A stretch of 64,000 nt of DNA from Clostridiales bacterium (lineage in GTDB: Bacteria > Bacillota > Clostridia > Oscillospirales > Oscillospiraceae): assembly GCA_012719035.1 (NCBI GenBank), contig JAAYBD010000044.1, forward strand, positions 1 through 64,000. Direction: 5' to 3'. Shown here piece by piece: positions 52,825 to 62,694 of this stretch; position 1 is the first letter of the stretch; each line of letters starts with the position of its first letter. The notes under the pieces are model-generated. The model ran no database searches. It was not told the DNA's origin and worked only from the letters and a program-made list of their open reading frames with translations. The position numbers and the translations under genes were made by a program.

Positions 52825-53697
52825 TCACTTGTCAATAGAGATGTCACCGAAGCCCTCTCCGAAAACATCTCTCGTGTCCGTAACTATAACAAAGGCCCGC
52901 TGGTCAATATTTTTTACGATTTTCTTAATTTCCACAATCTGCTGGCGCTTTACAACGCATAAAAGTATCTGCTTATCCTGTCCCGAATAGGCGCCCTTTC
53001 CCTGAAGCACCGTAACTCCCCTGTGCAGCTTTTGGACAATCGCCATCTTGATATCATCGCTGTGCTCAGAAATTATATGACACAGCTTCGATTGGGATGA
53101 ACCGTAAAGAACAAGGTCAATGACCCTCGCGGCGATATAAACGGCAATAACGGTATACATAGCGTTTTCATATTTGCGGAATATCGCGGCATATGCCGCA
53201 ATTACTGCTCCGTCCAGCGCGAGTATCATAGTTCCGAAATTGACATACGGGAATTTTTCACGAATCAGCTTTGCAATAACATCCGTTCCCCCCGTTGTGG
53301 AACCTGTCGTATAAACGATACCAAGACCCAAGCCTGTGAGTATCCCCCCGTAAACAGCGGCAAGAAACGGCTCCGCCGTAATGTCCGGAGTGACAAAAGA
53401 AAGAAGGTCTATGGCAACGGAACTTGTAAGCATCCCCCAGAGTGAGCCTGCCATGAAACTCCACCCATAATTTCTGAACGCTATTATGAACAGAGGGATA
53501 TTTATAACGACGATCATTATGCCGACAGGTGCTCCCGTAAGATAGTTTACTATCATCGCTATACCTGTAACCCCACCGGAAAGAAGAGTTGCGGGATGGA
53601 AAAAGAACTGTATTCCTATAGCAAATATTACGGAACCAAGAAGAATTTTTAGAAAATCGAGTGCAGTCTTTAACGTTTTTTTTGAGTCCGGCTTCAA
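52825..53697 (-). CDS. YitT family membrane protein
   Basis: The 290-residue protein has five or six membrane segments in the first ~195 residues (FHPATLLSGGVTGIAMIVNY, GLGLGIVYTTGSTTGGTDVI are family signatures). A C-terminal soluble DUF2179 domain (GVTVLQGKGAYSGQDKQIL, then FVIVTDTRDVFGEGF) follows. It starts with TTG after AGAGG. The function of the family is unsettled; transport or ligand-gated regulation is suspected. It is just downstream of parC on the same strand. Confidence 0.9.
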   Translation of the reverse strand: MKPDSKKTLKTALDFLKILLGSVIFAIGIQFFFHPATLLSGGVTGIAMIVNYLTGAPVGIMIVVINIPLFIIAFRNYGWSFMAGSLWGMLTSSVAIDLLSFVTPDITAEPFLAAVYGGILTGLGLGIVYTTGSTTGGTDVIAKLIREKFPYVNFGTMILALDGAVIAAYAAIFRKYENAMYTVIAVYIAARVIDLVLYGSSQSKLCHIISEHSDDIKMAIVQKLHRGVTVLQGKGAYSGQDKQILLCVVKRQQIVEIKKIVKNIDQRAFVIVTDTRDVFGEGFGDISIDK

Positions 53698-53729
53698 TGC
53701 CCCATACCTCTTTTCTACTTACTCACAAA

Positions 53730-55988
53730 TCAGTCCATAAGACTCATCTGTTTTTCCTCCCTGTCCTCATCCCGCAGGAGAGCACCGGTAACAGGAATGC
53801 TTTTTGCTCTGTAACGTGCAATGTTTTTAATGGGGCTGTCTTCAACATACATTGCCCTTTCAAGGCTGTGTTTTGATTTTACGTTCATAAGTGCAACGCC
53901 TATCGTAGTACGCGAGGCTTTAGGGGCAAGAAGCGCCGTATTGAAGACAAGCGCCCTGCCCTCCGTCGAAAATACGGCTATTTCCCTTTCCTCTGTAAGC
54001 GGAAGTATGCACACAAGAGGACTTTTATCCGAATATGCTCCCGTAAGACGTTTTCTGTTCGTTTTTGTTGCATAAGCAGACAGTTCGATGCGTGCTGCCT
54101 TGCCGTTTGCAAAGAACAGTAGGATATGCGAGCTGTAATCCCCGGGGTTAAGCATGCATATTACGTTCTCGCCCTCATCCATTTCAAGCTGTGACGCAAG
54201 AAATACCCCCAGAACAGATGCCTTTGAGTCCTCAAAGTCCGAAACGCGAACCTTATATACCTGCTGCTTGTCCGTAAATATAAGCAGCTCGTCCTTGTTC
54301 TCTGCTTCAAATTCCTGCATTGGACCGTCATTTTCCTTATATTTCTGCTCACTGCTCATGCGCAAGGACTGCGGCGTGATTTTTTTGAAATATCCCTCGC
54401 GGGAAAGGAAAAGCGTAACCGGATAATTCTCCACCTCGTCTTCAATATCCGGCTCGCCGATCTCATCCGAATAGATTATAGAGGTTCTGCGAGGCGACGG
54501 ATATTTCTTTATCACGTCGCGCAGCTCATCGGTGATTATTTTCTTCACCCGGCGCGGAGTATTAAGTATATCCTCAAGGTCCGCGACATCCTTTTCAAGC
54601 TGCTCGGTTTCCTCCACTCTTTTCAGGATGTACTCTTTATTAATATTGCGAAGTTTGATTTCCGCGACAAATTCCGCCTGAATCCGGTCTATCCCGAAGC
54701 CGATCATAAGGTTCGGCACGACCTCCGCCTCAAGCTCGGTGCCGCGTATTATAGAAATCGCCCTGTCGATGTCAAGAAGGATTTTTTTAAGTCCATTCAG
54801 CAGATGGAGCTTGTCCCGCTTTTTCGTGAGTTCAAAGTATACCCTGCGGCGGACGCACTCCGTACGCCATGCTATCCACTCATCTAAAATCTCGCGAATA
54901 CCCATCACCCGGGGATTGCCCGCAATGAGTATGTTGAAATTGCAGGAACAGCTGTCGCAAAGCGGTGTTGCGCGCATAAGCTTCTGCATAAGCTTATCCG
55001 GGTCGGTTCCGCGTTTGAGGTCAATAGCAAGCTTCAAACCTCCAAGATCGGTTTCATCGCGCATATCGCTTATTTCTTTTATTTTACCCGTTTTTACAAG
55101 CTCCGCCACCTTGTCCATTATCGCTTCAACAGTGGTGGTATATGGGATCTCGTATATCTCGATAATATTATCAGTCTTCAGATAGCGCCACTTGGCACGC
55201 ACTTTGAAGCTTCCCCGTCCGCTGCGGTATATCTCCTCAATTTCAGAAGCGTTATAGATAAGCTCGCCGCCCGTAGGATAATCCGGGGCGATAAGGCTCT
55301 GCATGATATCGTATTCGGGATCCTTCAAGTAGTTTATGGTGGTTTCGCAGACTTCATTCAGGTTAAAGCCACAAATCTGGCTTGCCATGCCAACGGCAAT
55401 ACCCGTGTTAGCAGAAACAAGCACATTTGGAAAGCTGGTGGGCAAAAGTACAGGCTCCTTCACGCTTCCGTCATAGTTATCTGCAAAGTCGACCGTATCC
55501 TTATCGATATCCCTGAAAATCTCCCCGCAGATGTCAGATAGTTTTGCCTCTGTGTAGCGCGAGGCGGCATAGGCCATATCGCGCGAATATACCTTGCCAA
55601 AGTTGCCCTTGCTGTCGATAAAAGGGGTCAGAAGTGCTTCATAGCCTTTTGAAAGGCGGACCATGGTTTCATATATTGCCGCATCTCCGTGCGGGTTCAG
55701 ACGCATCGTCTGTCCGACAATGTTGGCGCTTTTTGTACGTGAGCCTGTGAGAAGATTCATTTTATACATCGTATAAAGCAGCTTGCGGTGCGAGGGCTTG
55801 AAGCCATCTATTTCGGGAATGGCTCTGGAAACTATAACGCTCATCGCATAGGGCATATAATTAACTTCAAGGGTTTCTGTAATGGGCTGTTCAAGAACCT
55901 CCGCGCGAAGTCCCTCCACAGCGGTGCTTGCTGCGGCCTTACTTTCGGACTGTTTTTTCTTTGCCATAGAGTTACTGTTTCCTCCCAT
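53730..55988 (-). CDS. parC: Topoisomerase IV-type subunit A
   Basis: The 752-residue type IIA topoisomerase A subunit cuts and reseals DNA. The winged-helix and tower domain is intact with catalytic Tyr145 (AASRYTEAKL) and the DNA-contact motif NPHGDAAIYETM. The position equal to GyrA Ser83 is Ala and that of Asp87 is Glu. The C-terminal beta-pinwheel is present but lacks a clear GyrA box, favouring topoisomerase IV over gyrase. The start ATG overlaps the stop of the partner gene (TAATG), suggesting coupling; an internal ATG at 55967 is a second choice. Confidence 0.9.
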   Translation of the reverse strand: MGGNSNSMAKKKQSESKAAASTAVEGLRAEVLEQPITETLEVNYMPYAMSVIVSRAIPEIDGFKPSHRKLLYTMYKMNLLTGSRTKSANIVGQTMRLNPHGDAAIYETMVRLSKGYEALLTPFIDSKGNFGKVYSRDMAYAASRYTEAKLSDICGEIFRDIDKDTVDFADNYDGSVKEPVLLPTSFPNVLVSANTGIAVGMASQICGFNLNEVCETTINYLKDPEYDIMQSLIAPDYPTGGELIYNASEIEEIYRSGRGSFKVRAKWRYLKTDNIIEIYEIPYTTTVEAIMDKVAELVKTGKIKEISDMRDETDLGGLKLAIDLKRGTDPDKLMQKLMRATPLCDSCSCNFNILIAGNPRVMGIREILDEWIAWRTECVRRRVYFELTKKRDKLHLLNGLKKILLDIDRAISIIRGTELEAEVVPNLMIGFGIDRIQAEFVAEIKLRNINKEYILKRVEETEQLEKDVADLEDILNTPRRVKKIITDELRDVIKKYPSPRRTSIIYSDEIGEPDIEDEVENYPVTLFLSREGYFKKITPQSLRMSSEQKYKENDGPMQEFEAENKDELLIFTDKQQVYKVRVSDFEDSKASVLGVFLASQLEMDEGENVICMLNPGDYSSHILLFFANGKAARIELSAYATKTNRKRLTGAYSDKSPLVCILPLTEEREIAVFSTEGRALVFNTALLAPKASRTTIGVALMNVKSKHSLERAMYVEDSPIKNIARYRAKSIPVTGALLRDEDREEKQMSLMD

Positions 55989-57973
55989 TAAGAAATATCC
56001 GCCAGATCGAGATACCTGAACCCATTTTCCGCGATGTGGGTTTTACGTCCGGCAAGATTGTCCCCAAGAAGCATGTCAAAAACCTCGGATGTCCGCATAG
56101 CTTCCTCCGGCATAACCCGTATCAGCCTGCGTGTTTTGGGGTTCATCGTAGTTAACCACATCATTTCGGGATCGTTTTCGCCAAGTCCCTTTGAACGGTT
56201 GATGCTGAATTTTTTGCCCTCCAGTTTTTCTAATATCTCCGCCTTTTCGCGGTCGGAGTAGGCAAAATAGGTCTTGTCCTTTGTTTCGATTTCGTACAGC
56301 GGCGACTCGGCTATATAAACATAGCCCTGTTCTATCAAAGTCGGCATGAGCCTGTAAATCATGGTCAATATAAGTGTACGAATCTGAAATCCGTCCACAT
56401 CAGCATCAGTGCATATAATGATTTTGTTCCAGCGGAGATTGTCAAGATCAAAGGTAGTAAGATCCTTTCCCCGTCCTTTTTCAACCTCGACTCCGCAGCC
56501 TAAAACCTTTATCAAGTCGGTAATGATATCGCTTTTGAAAATCTTTGAATAATCCGCCTTCAAACAGTTCAATATCTTGCCGCGGACGGGCATTATTCCC
56601 TGAAACTCCGCATCGCGGGACAGCTTGCAGGCACCCAGAGCGGAGTCGCCCTCAACGATGTATATTTCACGCTTTTCAATATCCTTTGAGCGGCAGTCAA
56701 CAAACTTCTGTACACGGTTTGAAATGTCCACCGAACCTGAAAGCTTCTTTTTTATGTTCAGTCTTGCCTTTTCCGCCTGCTCGCGGCTGCGCTTGTTGAT
56801 AAGAACTTGCTCGGCGATTTTGTCCGCCTCCGCCTTGTGTTCGATAAAATACACCTCAAGCTGAGCACGCAGAAAATCAGTCATCGCTTCCTGAATGAAC
56901 TTGTTGTTGATCGCCTTTTTTGTCTGGTTCTCATAGGATGTTTGAGTTGAAAAACAGTTTGTAACAAGGACAAGGCAGTCGGCAACATCCTGAAAACTTA
57001 CCTTGCTTTCACTCTTCTGATATTTGCCGATTTTCTTGATATATGCGTCAACCGCATAGGTGAAGGCACTTTTCACGGCCTTTTCCGGCGCACCGCCATA
57101 TTCCAGCCATGAGGAGTTGTGATAGTATTCAATGCAGGACAGCCTGTTTGAAAAACAGAATGACGCTGTCAGCTTCACTTTATATTCGGGCTTGTCCGCG
57201 CGGTCACGCCCGCGTCGCTCCGTTTCGATGTATACAGGTGCGGAAAGCGTATCCTCCCCCGCTATTTCGGATACATAATCGAGAATGCCGTTTTTATATT
57301 TGAATTCCTGTGTTTCAAATTTTCCGTCTTCTTTTTGATTGCGGAAGCGGAAAAGGATGCCTGCGTTTACAACAGCCTGACGGCGCAGCGTTTCCGTAAA
57401 ATACTCGACAGGCACGTCTATATCCGTAAAAACCTCAAGATCGGGCTTCCATCTAAAACACGAACCCGTCTTTTTCCGGTCTGCTGGTTCTTTGGTAAGT
57501 CCGCCTATATTCTCCCCTTTTTCAAAATGCAGCGAATATTTGAAACCATCACGATAAATAACAGCATCAAAATATTCACTGGCATATTGTGTCGCACAGG
57601 AGCCAAGACCGTTTAGTCCGAGAGAATACTCGTAGTTTTCGCCTTCATCATTCGCGTATTTGCCGCCGGCATACAGCTCGCAGAAAACAAGCTCCCAGTT
57701 ATATCGGCCCTCATTTTCGTTCCAGTCAACGGGACAGCCCCGCCCGAAATCCTCTATCTCAATAGACTTGTCAGAATAACGTGTTACTGTTATAATATCA
57801 CCGTGCCCCTCACGGGCCTCGTCTATTGCGTTCGACAGGATTTCAAAAACCGCATGCTGGCAGCCCTCAAGCCCATCAGATCCAAATATGACAGCAGGAC
57901 GCTTTCGGACTCTGTCCGCGCCCTTGAGCTGTGATATGCTTGTGTTGCCGTATCCCGTTGTGGTTTTTTTCAT
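55988..57973 (-). CDS. parE: Topoisomerase IV-type subunit B
   Basis: The 661-residue ATPase subunit starts at 57973 after GGGAGG. The GHKL ATP site has EILSNAIDEAREG and EDFGRGCPV, with GLNGLGS as the lid region. The TOPRIM metal site has IVEGDSALG and DADVDGFQIRTL. The C-terminal GLGENDPEMMW segment matches ParE/GyrB. It forms the heterotetramer with the gene just downstream (parC), a two-gene operon separate from any gyrase genes. Confidence 0.92.
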   Translation of the reverse strand: MKKTTTGYGNTSISQLKGADRVRKRPAVIFGSDGLEGCQHAVFEILSNAIDEAREGHGDIITVTRYSDKSIEIEDFGRGCPVDWNENEGRYNWELVFCELYAGGKYANDEGENYEYSLGLNGLGSCATQYASEYFDAVIYRDGFKYSLHFEKGENIGGLTKEPADRKKTGSCFRWKPDLEVFTDIDVPVEYFTETLRRQAVVNAGILFRFRNQKEDGKFETQEFKYKNGILDYVSEIAGEDTLSAPVYIETERRGRDRADKPEYKVKLTASFCFSNRLSCIEYYHNSSWLEYGGAPEKAVKSAFTYAVDAYIKKIGKYQKSESKVSFQDVADCLVLVTNCFSTQTSYENQTKKAINNKFIQEAMTDFLRAQLEVYFIEHKAEADKIAEQVLINKRSREQAEKARLNIKKKLSGSVDISNRVQKFVDCRSKDIEKREIYIVEGDSALGACKLSRDAEFQGIMPVRGKILNCLKADYSKIFKSDIITDLIKVLGCGVEVEKGRGKDLTTFDLDNLRWNKIIICTDADVDGFQIRTLILTMIYRLMPTLIEQGYVYIAESPLYEIETKDKTYFAYSDREKAEILEKLEGKKFSINRSKGLGENDPEMMWLTTMNPKTRRLIRVMPEEAMRTSEVFDMLLGDNLAGRKTHIAENGFRYLDLADIS

Positions 57974-58390
57974 AGAGCCTCCCTTATGCCGCAGGATAAC
58001 ACCCTCGCATGACAAAACGGTTCAAATCCTGCCCTCACTTTTCCTTAAAGGAGAAGCGGATCAGACAGGTCTGCCCGTTTTTTCTGCGCGCTGCAGCTTT
58101 TCGTTCTTATCACAATATGTTGTGCGTAATGTTATCTTCTTTAACTGATTTAGTATATCCTATATTAGCCAAAAAAGCAAGTAATACAAAAGGACCGATG
58201 TCAGACTTTCCCCTGCATTTCGGTTAATTTTTGCCCGTTTGGGAGATAATATACCATGACCGCGAAAGCGGCACTGTGGTATATGGAATCTAATAAAGGC
58301 AAATAACTGCCCTGCGGTCATCATACCACAGCCGCAGCGCGGAATTTTCAATTCTGCGCTTGCAAAGCATCCGAACAGGGAGGAAAACCG
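57974..58390. other. Divergent intergenic region, no gene seen
   Basis: It lies between parE (leftward) and the DUF2508-bofA pair (rightward). I see no convincing promoter or structured element apart from the GGGAGG ribosome site near its end. Confidence 0.4.
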
Positions 58391-58606
58391 ATGACAAAGA
58401 AAAAGCGAGATGAGAAAACGCGCCGGAGAGATCTTGATAATGCTGTAACCGAGATCGGAAACATACGCAACAGTCTCAACGACGCCTATACCCATTTCAA
58501 CAACACAACTGATCCCGATGCTTTGGACGCCTGCATTTTTGAAATAAGTGCATTGCGTTCCCGTTACAACACAGCGCTCAAGCACTACCGCGACAGGTAT
58601 TATTGA
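58391..58606 (+). CDS. DUF2508 (YaaL-like) small protein
   Basis: The 71-residue charged helical protein (KKKRDEKTRRRDLDNAVTEI, ALDACIFEISALRSRYNTAL) matches DUF2508, which is encoded just upstream of bofA in many spore-formers. Its function is unknown. GGGAGG precedes ATG. It lies 28 bases before bofA, so co-transcription is likely. Confidence 0.85.
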   Translation: MTKKKRDEKTRRRDLDNAVTEIGNIRNSLNDAYTHFNNTTDPDALDACIFEISALRSRYNTALKHYRDRYY

Positions 58607-58634
58607 GCGCACACTACATAACAAGGAGATCAAT

Positions 58635-58901
58635 ATGGCGTTTAATTTTCTTACTGTCGGTGCAATATTTATCTGCGTAGTATTAATCGTTTTGCTCTTC
58701 AAAATAATTAAAACGCCGCTGAAATGGGCGTTCAAGCTTTTGATAAACGCCGCCTCGGGCTTCATAGCCCTGATTATTTTAAACTTTTTCGGCGGAATTG
58801 TCGGGCTGAGCCTGACGATCAATTTTATAAACTGCCTTGTTGCAGGAATTCTTGGACTGCCAGGTGTAGTACTGCTTCTGCTCTTAAAATATCTGTTTTA
58901 A
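58635..58901 (+). CDS. bofA: Pro-sigma-K processing inhibitor BofA-like protein
   Basis: The 88-residue membrane protein has two hydrophobic segments at ~5-25 and ~60-86 around a loop with the conserved KLLINAASGFIALIILNFF motif (family NGxxG/N-type signature). In Bacillus, BofA holds the SpoIVFB protease inactive until engulfment signalling. Many Clostridia keep bofA even when pro-sigma-K processing differs. AAGGAGA precedes ATG 58635. It supports a spore-forming host. Confidence 0.88.
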   Translation: MAFNFLTVGAIFICVVLIVLLFKIIKTPLKWAFKLLINAASGFIALIILNFFGGIVGLSLTINFINCLVAGILGLPGVVLLLLLKYLF

Positions 58902-58955
58902 CATAAGCGCATTCTCCGGCAAAAGACCCTCTTATCGATTTTCTAATTAATACAT

Positions 58956-58995
58956 AAAAAACACAACCCCCTGCCCATCCGTCGTGGGCAGGGGG
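58956..58995 (-). terminator. Terminator of the candidate ncRNA
   Basis: CCCCCTGCCCA and TGGGCAGGGGG pair strongly; on the minus strand TTGTGTTTTTT follows. Confidence 0.88.
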
Positions 58996-59265
58996 CTACG
59001 TCTGTTCAGTTTTTTCTGTCTTCAGTCCGGTTTACCTCACTTCTTTCAATAATGCGCAAGTCCGACGATTCACCTACATAAACCTACCGTTTGCCTTTTC
59101 TGCTGAGCTCTTTGCATTCAAATCGGAATCCGCTTCGATCGCTTGAACTCTTTTTTCTCACAGGAATGAGATTGCATTGGAAGTTACTTCGGAAATTGCC
59201 GGGTATTTGCGAGAGAAAGCACCTTTTGCGAACTTAAGTCCCACATTGGAATCACCCTTTCTCTG
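58960..59265 (-). ncRNA. Candidate structured non-coding RNA, ~305 nt
   Basis: A strong promoter and a strong terminator on the minus strand bound about 300 bases with no open frame or ribosome site. Local helices are visible: CTCA/TGAG hairpin, GAGTTC with GAGCTC enclosing TTCAA/TTGAA, and an ACTT/AAGT stem. Unpaired purine-rich blocks (ACGGTAGGTTTATGTAGG, GAATCGTCGGACTTGCG) look conserved-RNA-like. I do not see the signatures of tmRNA, RNase P, SRP RNA or 6S RNA. It might belong to one of the large clostridial RNA classes such as raiA, but I cannot confirm that. Confidence 0.6.
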
Positions 59266-59270
59266 GTTAT

Positions 59271-59299
59271 AAGATACAACATCTTTTTCAAATTGTCAA
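59271..59299 (-). promoter_or_regulatory. Strong promoter of the candidate ncRNA
   Basis: On the minus strand TTGACA (59294-59299), 17 bases, TATCTT (59271-59276). The 59300-59617 stretch beyond it shows no gene. Confidence 0.75.
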
Positions 59300-59617
59300 T
59301 GCAGTTTATTAATTGTTAACAATTATCAGCATTTTGCACACATTACATGGCTCTAATTTATTGCTGTGCTGAAAAAACATTTTCGACATATCCAGCTATA
59401 ATTTTTCTCCATTTTAAAACAGATTTTTTACGTTTAGAATCTTGTCGGCTCTAAACTTTAAACAGCTCACCCTAAAGATATATGCTTTGCCTAAATGCAA
59501 AAAGTCCGGCACATTTACAGCGCCGGACCTTTTTAATAACTCTATTTTTGATGGTGTAAAACACCATCAAGCTCATATTGACAGCAAAACGGAAAGCACC
59601 ATCATATCAAACTGTAA

Positions 59618-60946
59618 TCAGGCACCCTGCCCTTCGGTCCCATCCATGCAGACAATGGCCTTTTTCACGCGGTGATCGCTGATTTCGATGACTTTGATGA
59701 TAAGCCCCGAGGTTTCAATTTCAAAGTTGCTTCCGTCCTCAGGTATAACGCCAAGCGCACCGAATATCAGTCCGCCGAACGTGTCGTATTCATCGCAGGG
59801 CAGACTGACCCCCAAAGCCTCCGAAACCTCTTCCAGAAGAGCGCTGCCGCGTATCTTCCAGGTTTTTGAGTCAATGCGCTCAATTTCGGGTCCATCTTCA
59901 AGGGCATCTTCATGAATTTCAAATTTGCCTACAAGCTGTTCCACCAGATCATTCATTGTGATGATGCCGCTTATGCCTCCGTATTCGTCCAGAACAACGG
60001 CTAAACGGTTGCGGCTCCGCTTCATGTTGCGAAACAGCACATCAGCCTTCACGCTCTCCGGCACAAAATACGCAGGCTTAACCGCTTTTTCCATAACATT
60101 TTCCCGCGACCTATCCTGCAGTCTAAAATAGTCCTTGGCGTTCAGCACGCCCACGACATCGTCTACAGTCTCATCGCAGACCGGGTAGAGCGAATAACGG
60201 CTATCATAGATGGTCTTATCCCACTGCTCCATGCTCTCATCCATCCATAAGAGGGATATTTCGGTGCGATGCGTTGCGATCTCACCTGCGGTAAGGTCAT
60301 CAAACTCGAAAACGTTTTGTATAAACTCCTTCTCCTCAAGGTCTATTGAGCCTCTCTCGCTGCTCACATCCACCATCATTCGGATTTCCTCTTCGCTGAC
60401 ATTATCATCGTCCTCATCCGGGTCTATTCCTAAAAGGCGCAGTACAAAGTTTGTAGAGACAGTCAGAAGCCAGACAATCGGCGAAAACATTTTTGAAATG
60501 AAGTCAATGAAAGCGGACATTGCAAGAGCAAGCGGCTCTGCTCTCCGCATGGCTACCCGTTTAGGCACCAGTTCGCCGAAAATAAGAGTGAAGTACGAAA
60601 GTATGATGGTAATGAGAATAACCGCTATTGTGTCAAGTGTCTTGACAGGAATCGTTACCCCTATCCCGATAGCCCAATCGACAAGCTTGTCGGAAAAATT
60701 ATCTGCCGCAAAGGCGCTTCCAAGAAAACCCGATAAGGTAATGGCTACCTGTATCGTAGCAAGAAAACGTGCGGGCTGGCTTGTTAGCCTTGCAAGGCGT
60801 ATCGCACGCTTATCGCCTTCCGCTGCCAGCTTTGCCATCTTATTGTCGTTCATTGAAATGACGGCTATCTCAGCGCAGGCAAAGATTGCATTCAGCGCAA
60901 TTAGAACTACTTGCAGCAGCAGCATTAAAGGTATGGAGCTTTCCAA
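59618..60946 (-). CDS. CNNM/CorC (hemolysin C) family membrane protein
   Basis: The 442-residue product starts at TTG 60946, which has AAGGAGG 7 bases upstream. The CNNM (DUF21) transmembrane domain covers ~1-185 (ACAEIAVISMNDNKMAKLA, TLIFGELVPKRVAMRRAEPL). A CBS pair follows at ~205-325 (VLDEYGGISGIITMNDLVE). A CorC_HlyC domain covers ~345-430 (CDEYDTFGGLIFGALGVIPE). The family is linked to Mg/Co efflux or magnesium homeostasis. The old name hemolysin does not imply toxicity. It is a single gene. Confidence 0.9.
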   Translation of the reverse strand: MESSIPLMLLLQVVLIALNAIFACAEIAVISMNDNKMAKLAAEGDKRAIRLARLTSQPARFLATIQVAITLSGFLGSAFAADNFSDKLVDWAIGIGVTIPVKTLDTIAVILITIILSYFTLIFGELVPKRVAMRRAEPLALAMSAFIDFISKMFSPIVWLLTVSTNFVLRLLGIDPDEDDDNVSEEEIRMMVDVSSERGSIDLEEKEFIQNVFEFDDLTAGEIATHRTEISLLWMDESMEQWDKTIYDSRYSLYPVCDETVDDVVGVLNAKDYFRLQDRSRENVMEKAVKPAYFVPESVKADVLFRNMKRSRNRLAVVLDEYGGISGIITMNDLVEQLVGKFEIHEDALEDGPEIERIDSKTWKIRGSALLEEVSEALGVSLPCDEYDTFGGLIFGALGVIPEDGSNFEIETSGLIIKVIEISDHRVKKAIVCMDGTEGQGA

Positions 60947-61137
60947 AATTTTACCTCCTTGAATTGTATCCGGATATATTAAATTATGTAAGAGAAGTAT
61001 TTTTCTCTCGATGTCTAAACCAATGAGCCCTTTTTTCGAGATTGCTAATGAAGACATTTCACATGGACAGCAATGCCGGCGTGACCGCTTTCAGCAAGGT
61101 CGTAGTTAATGAGGTTAAAGTGTATAAAAAACACAAA

Positions 61138-61183
61138 AAAGCATAGCCTGCCACTCCGAAAAGAGGAGTTCAGGTTATGCTTT
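61138..61183 (-). terminator. Terminator left of the 61182-61391 fragment
   Basis: AAAGCATA…CCTG…ACTCC pairs with GGAGT…CAGG…TATGCTTT, with a T-rich tract on the minus strand. Confidence 0.7.
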
Positions 61184-61391
61184 ACTTTATATCGGTATGC
61201 ATATGCAAGGGAGGCTTTCCCCCGTCACTACTGTCGCTGTAGTCCATTATGCTTTTAATGCCTTCTTCCATTGGTTTATAGACGATATTATAGTTGATTA
61301 CACTTCCAATGTCAATAACAAACATGTCGTTTATATATTCCACAGAGAGGTGGATAAAGTTTAATCGCGCCGTTGCAATGAATAATAGCAA
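61182..61391 (-). pseudogene. C-terminal remnant of an unknown gene
   Basis: The frame encodes up to 69 residues (SVEYINDMFVIDIGSVINYN, ending SDGGKPPLHMHTDIK) and stops just before a good minus-strand terminator, as a real gene would. There is no start codon with a ribosome site, and the DNA immediately upstream belongs to an insertion-sequence remnant. It looks like a gene cut by that insertion. I do not recognise the family. Confidence 0.4.
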
Positions 61392-61449
61392 TAGATAGAT
61401 AGAAAAAACTTCATCTTCGCTGTGGAGATTGGGCGGCTGGCGGCGCGAT

Positions 61450-62152
61450 ATGGATGATAGGCAATTTCAGAAGTTAATAGAGGAAGTCGGTGAATTAACC
61501 CCGGCACAGTTTAAGAAGTTGGTGCAAGCCTATGCCAACAGCGGCGGACTGGACGCGGGGCGCGTTTGGGATGGTGCTGTCTATTCCGTATCAGAGCAAA
61601 AGCTCACCGGTGTGATTCAGACGGGTATCGTATCTTCAAAGTAGTATCTTTAGTCCGGGTCCCGCCGGGTTCCGTGGTATATTTCTACGAAAAACATTGT
61701 ATTGACGTAGCTTTCATCTGTTCGGATGCCAACAGTATTTACACAGAAGCCTGTGATCTTCTGGATATCCCCCACCATATTAAACTCTCCAATTACAATA
61801 CGGTGATTAAGAAAGCAGGCTACATCTACGCTGACATCGGCAAGCCGCCCGAAGAACGAAAAGCTCATAACCGTACTTTATTGGAACGGCTTTACCAACA
61901 AGGTGAAATAGACTACATATCCCACTGGGAAGACTTGGACTACGCCGCCTTCAGCAGTATCAAAAATCCTATCGCCTTAGTCTTGCACGCGTGAATGAGC
62001 TGCATAGCGATATTAAGCTGATGTTAGAGAAGAAGATGACCAATGTGGCGACAAAGTACCTCAGCGCCTATATCGGCTTTTTCACCTATCGACGTAACTG
62101 GCGGGTGGAGCACGGGCGCTATCCAAGTAACCGCCACGATGGGGAAAGGGGG
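61450..62152 (+). mobile_element. Degenerate IS1595-like transposase
   Basis: Three frames together give a broken transposase. The start is MDDRQFQKLIEEVGELTPAQ at 61450. After a frameshift and apparent loss of the zinc-binding part comes VAFICSDANSIYTEACDLL to 61994. After a second frameshift comes VNELHSDIKLMLEKKM, with VATKYLSAYIGFFTYRRNW. The last block resembles the end of IS1595/ISXO2-type DDE transposases. The element is inactive and its right end is cut by the IS3 remnant at about 62153. Confidence 0.5.
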
Positions 62153-62640
62153 TGTAGACACTTTCTTGGACTAAACACAGCCAACCCTAAACTTGTTCTG
62201 TATTCCAGGGGACTCATAGCCCCCAGTGATATCTTGACTCGCTTATCGCGGTACCAGATCATATAATTATTCACCGCAACGGTGAACTCGCTAATCGTAG
62301 CGCCCCGCCAAGATCTATTATAAAATATTTCATTTTTCATTCTGCCAAAAAAACCTTCACACGCAGAATTGTCAGGAGAACATCCCTTCTTCGACATGGA
62401 TCTAACCAGTTTTGCTCGATTCATCTTCTCAATCCATCCGAGCCATCGATAATGGCACCCCGATCCGAGTGGACAAGCGGGTGATCCGTATCATACAATA
62501 CTGCTATCGCAGCATCGAGCGTGGAATTGGCCAAATTCGCATCAGGTGATGTGCTGATATTCCATGAAACCGGCAGGTTATCAGTATCTATTAAAAAAAG
62601 AACAAGTCAACCTTCACTATCAGTTTGTGTGCCTTGTCCA
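62153..62640 (-). mobile_element. IS3-family transposase remnant (orfB C-terminal half)
   Basis: On the minus strand the conserved IS3 orfB core is readable through frameshifts and a stop: LPVSWNISTSPDANLANSTL, then PLVHSDRG, then (one base out of frame, near 62435) CHYRWLGWIEKMNRAKLVRS, SKKGCSPDNSACEGFFGRMK, YRDKRVKISLGAMSPLEY. The TGTAGACACTTTCTTGG at 62153 looks like the terminal repeat. The 5' part of the transposase (orfA and half of orfB) is missing. It is not functional. Confidence 0.8.
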
Positions 62641-62694
62641 TTATTAAAATTTTATTCAGTATTCCCGAGATTGCTCAACGTGAGTGTTGGTTCA

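Noticed and set aside
58160-58822. 220-codon leftward open frame over DUF2508-bofA
   Set aside because: It is antisense to two recognisable sporulation-linked genes with good ribosome sites.
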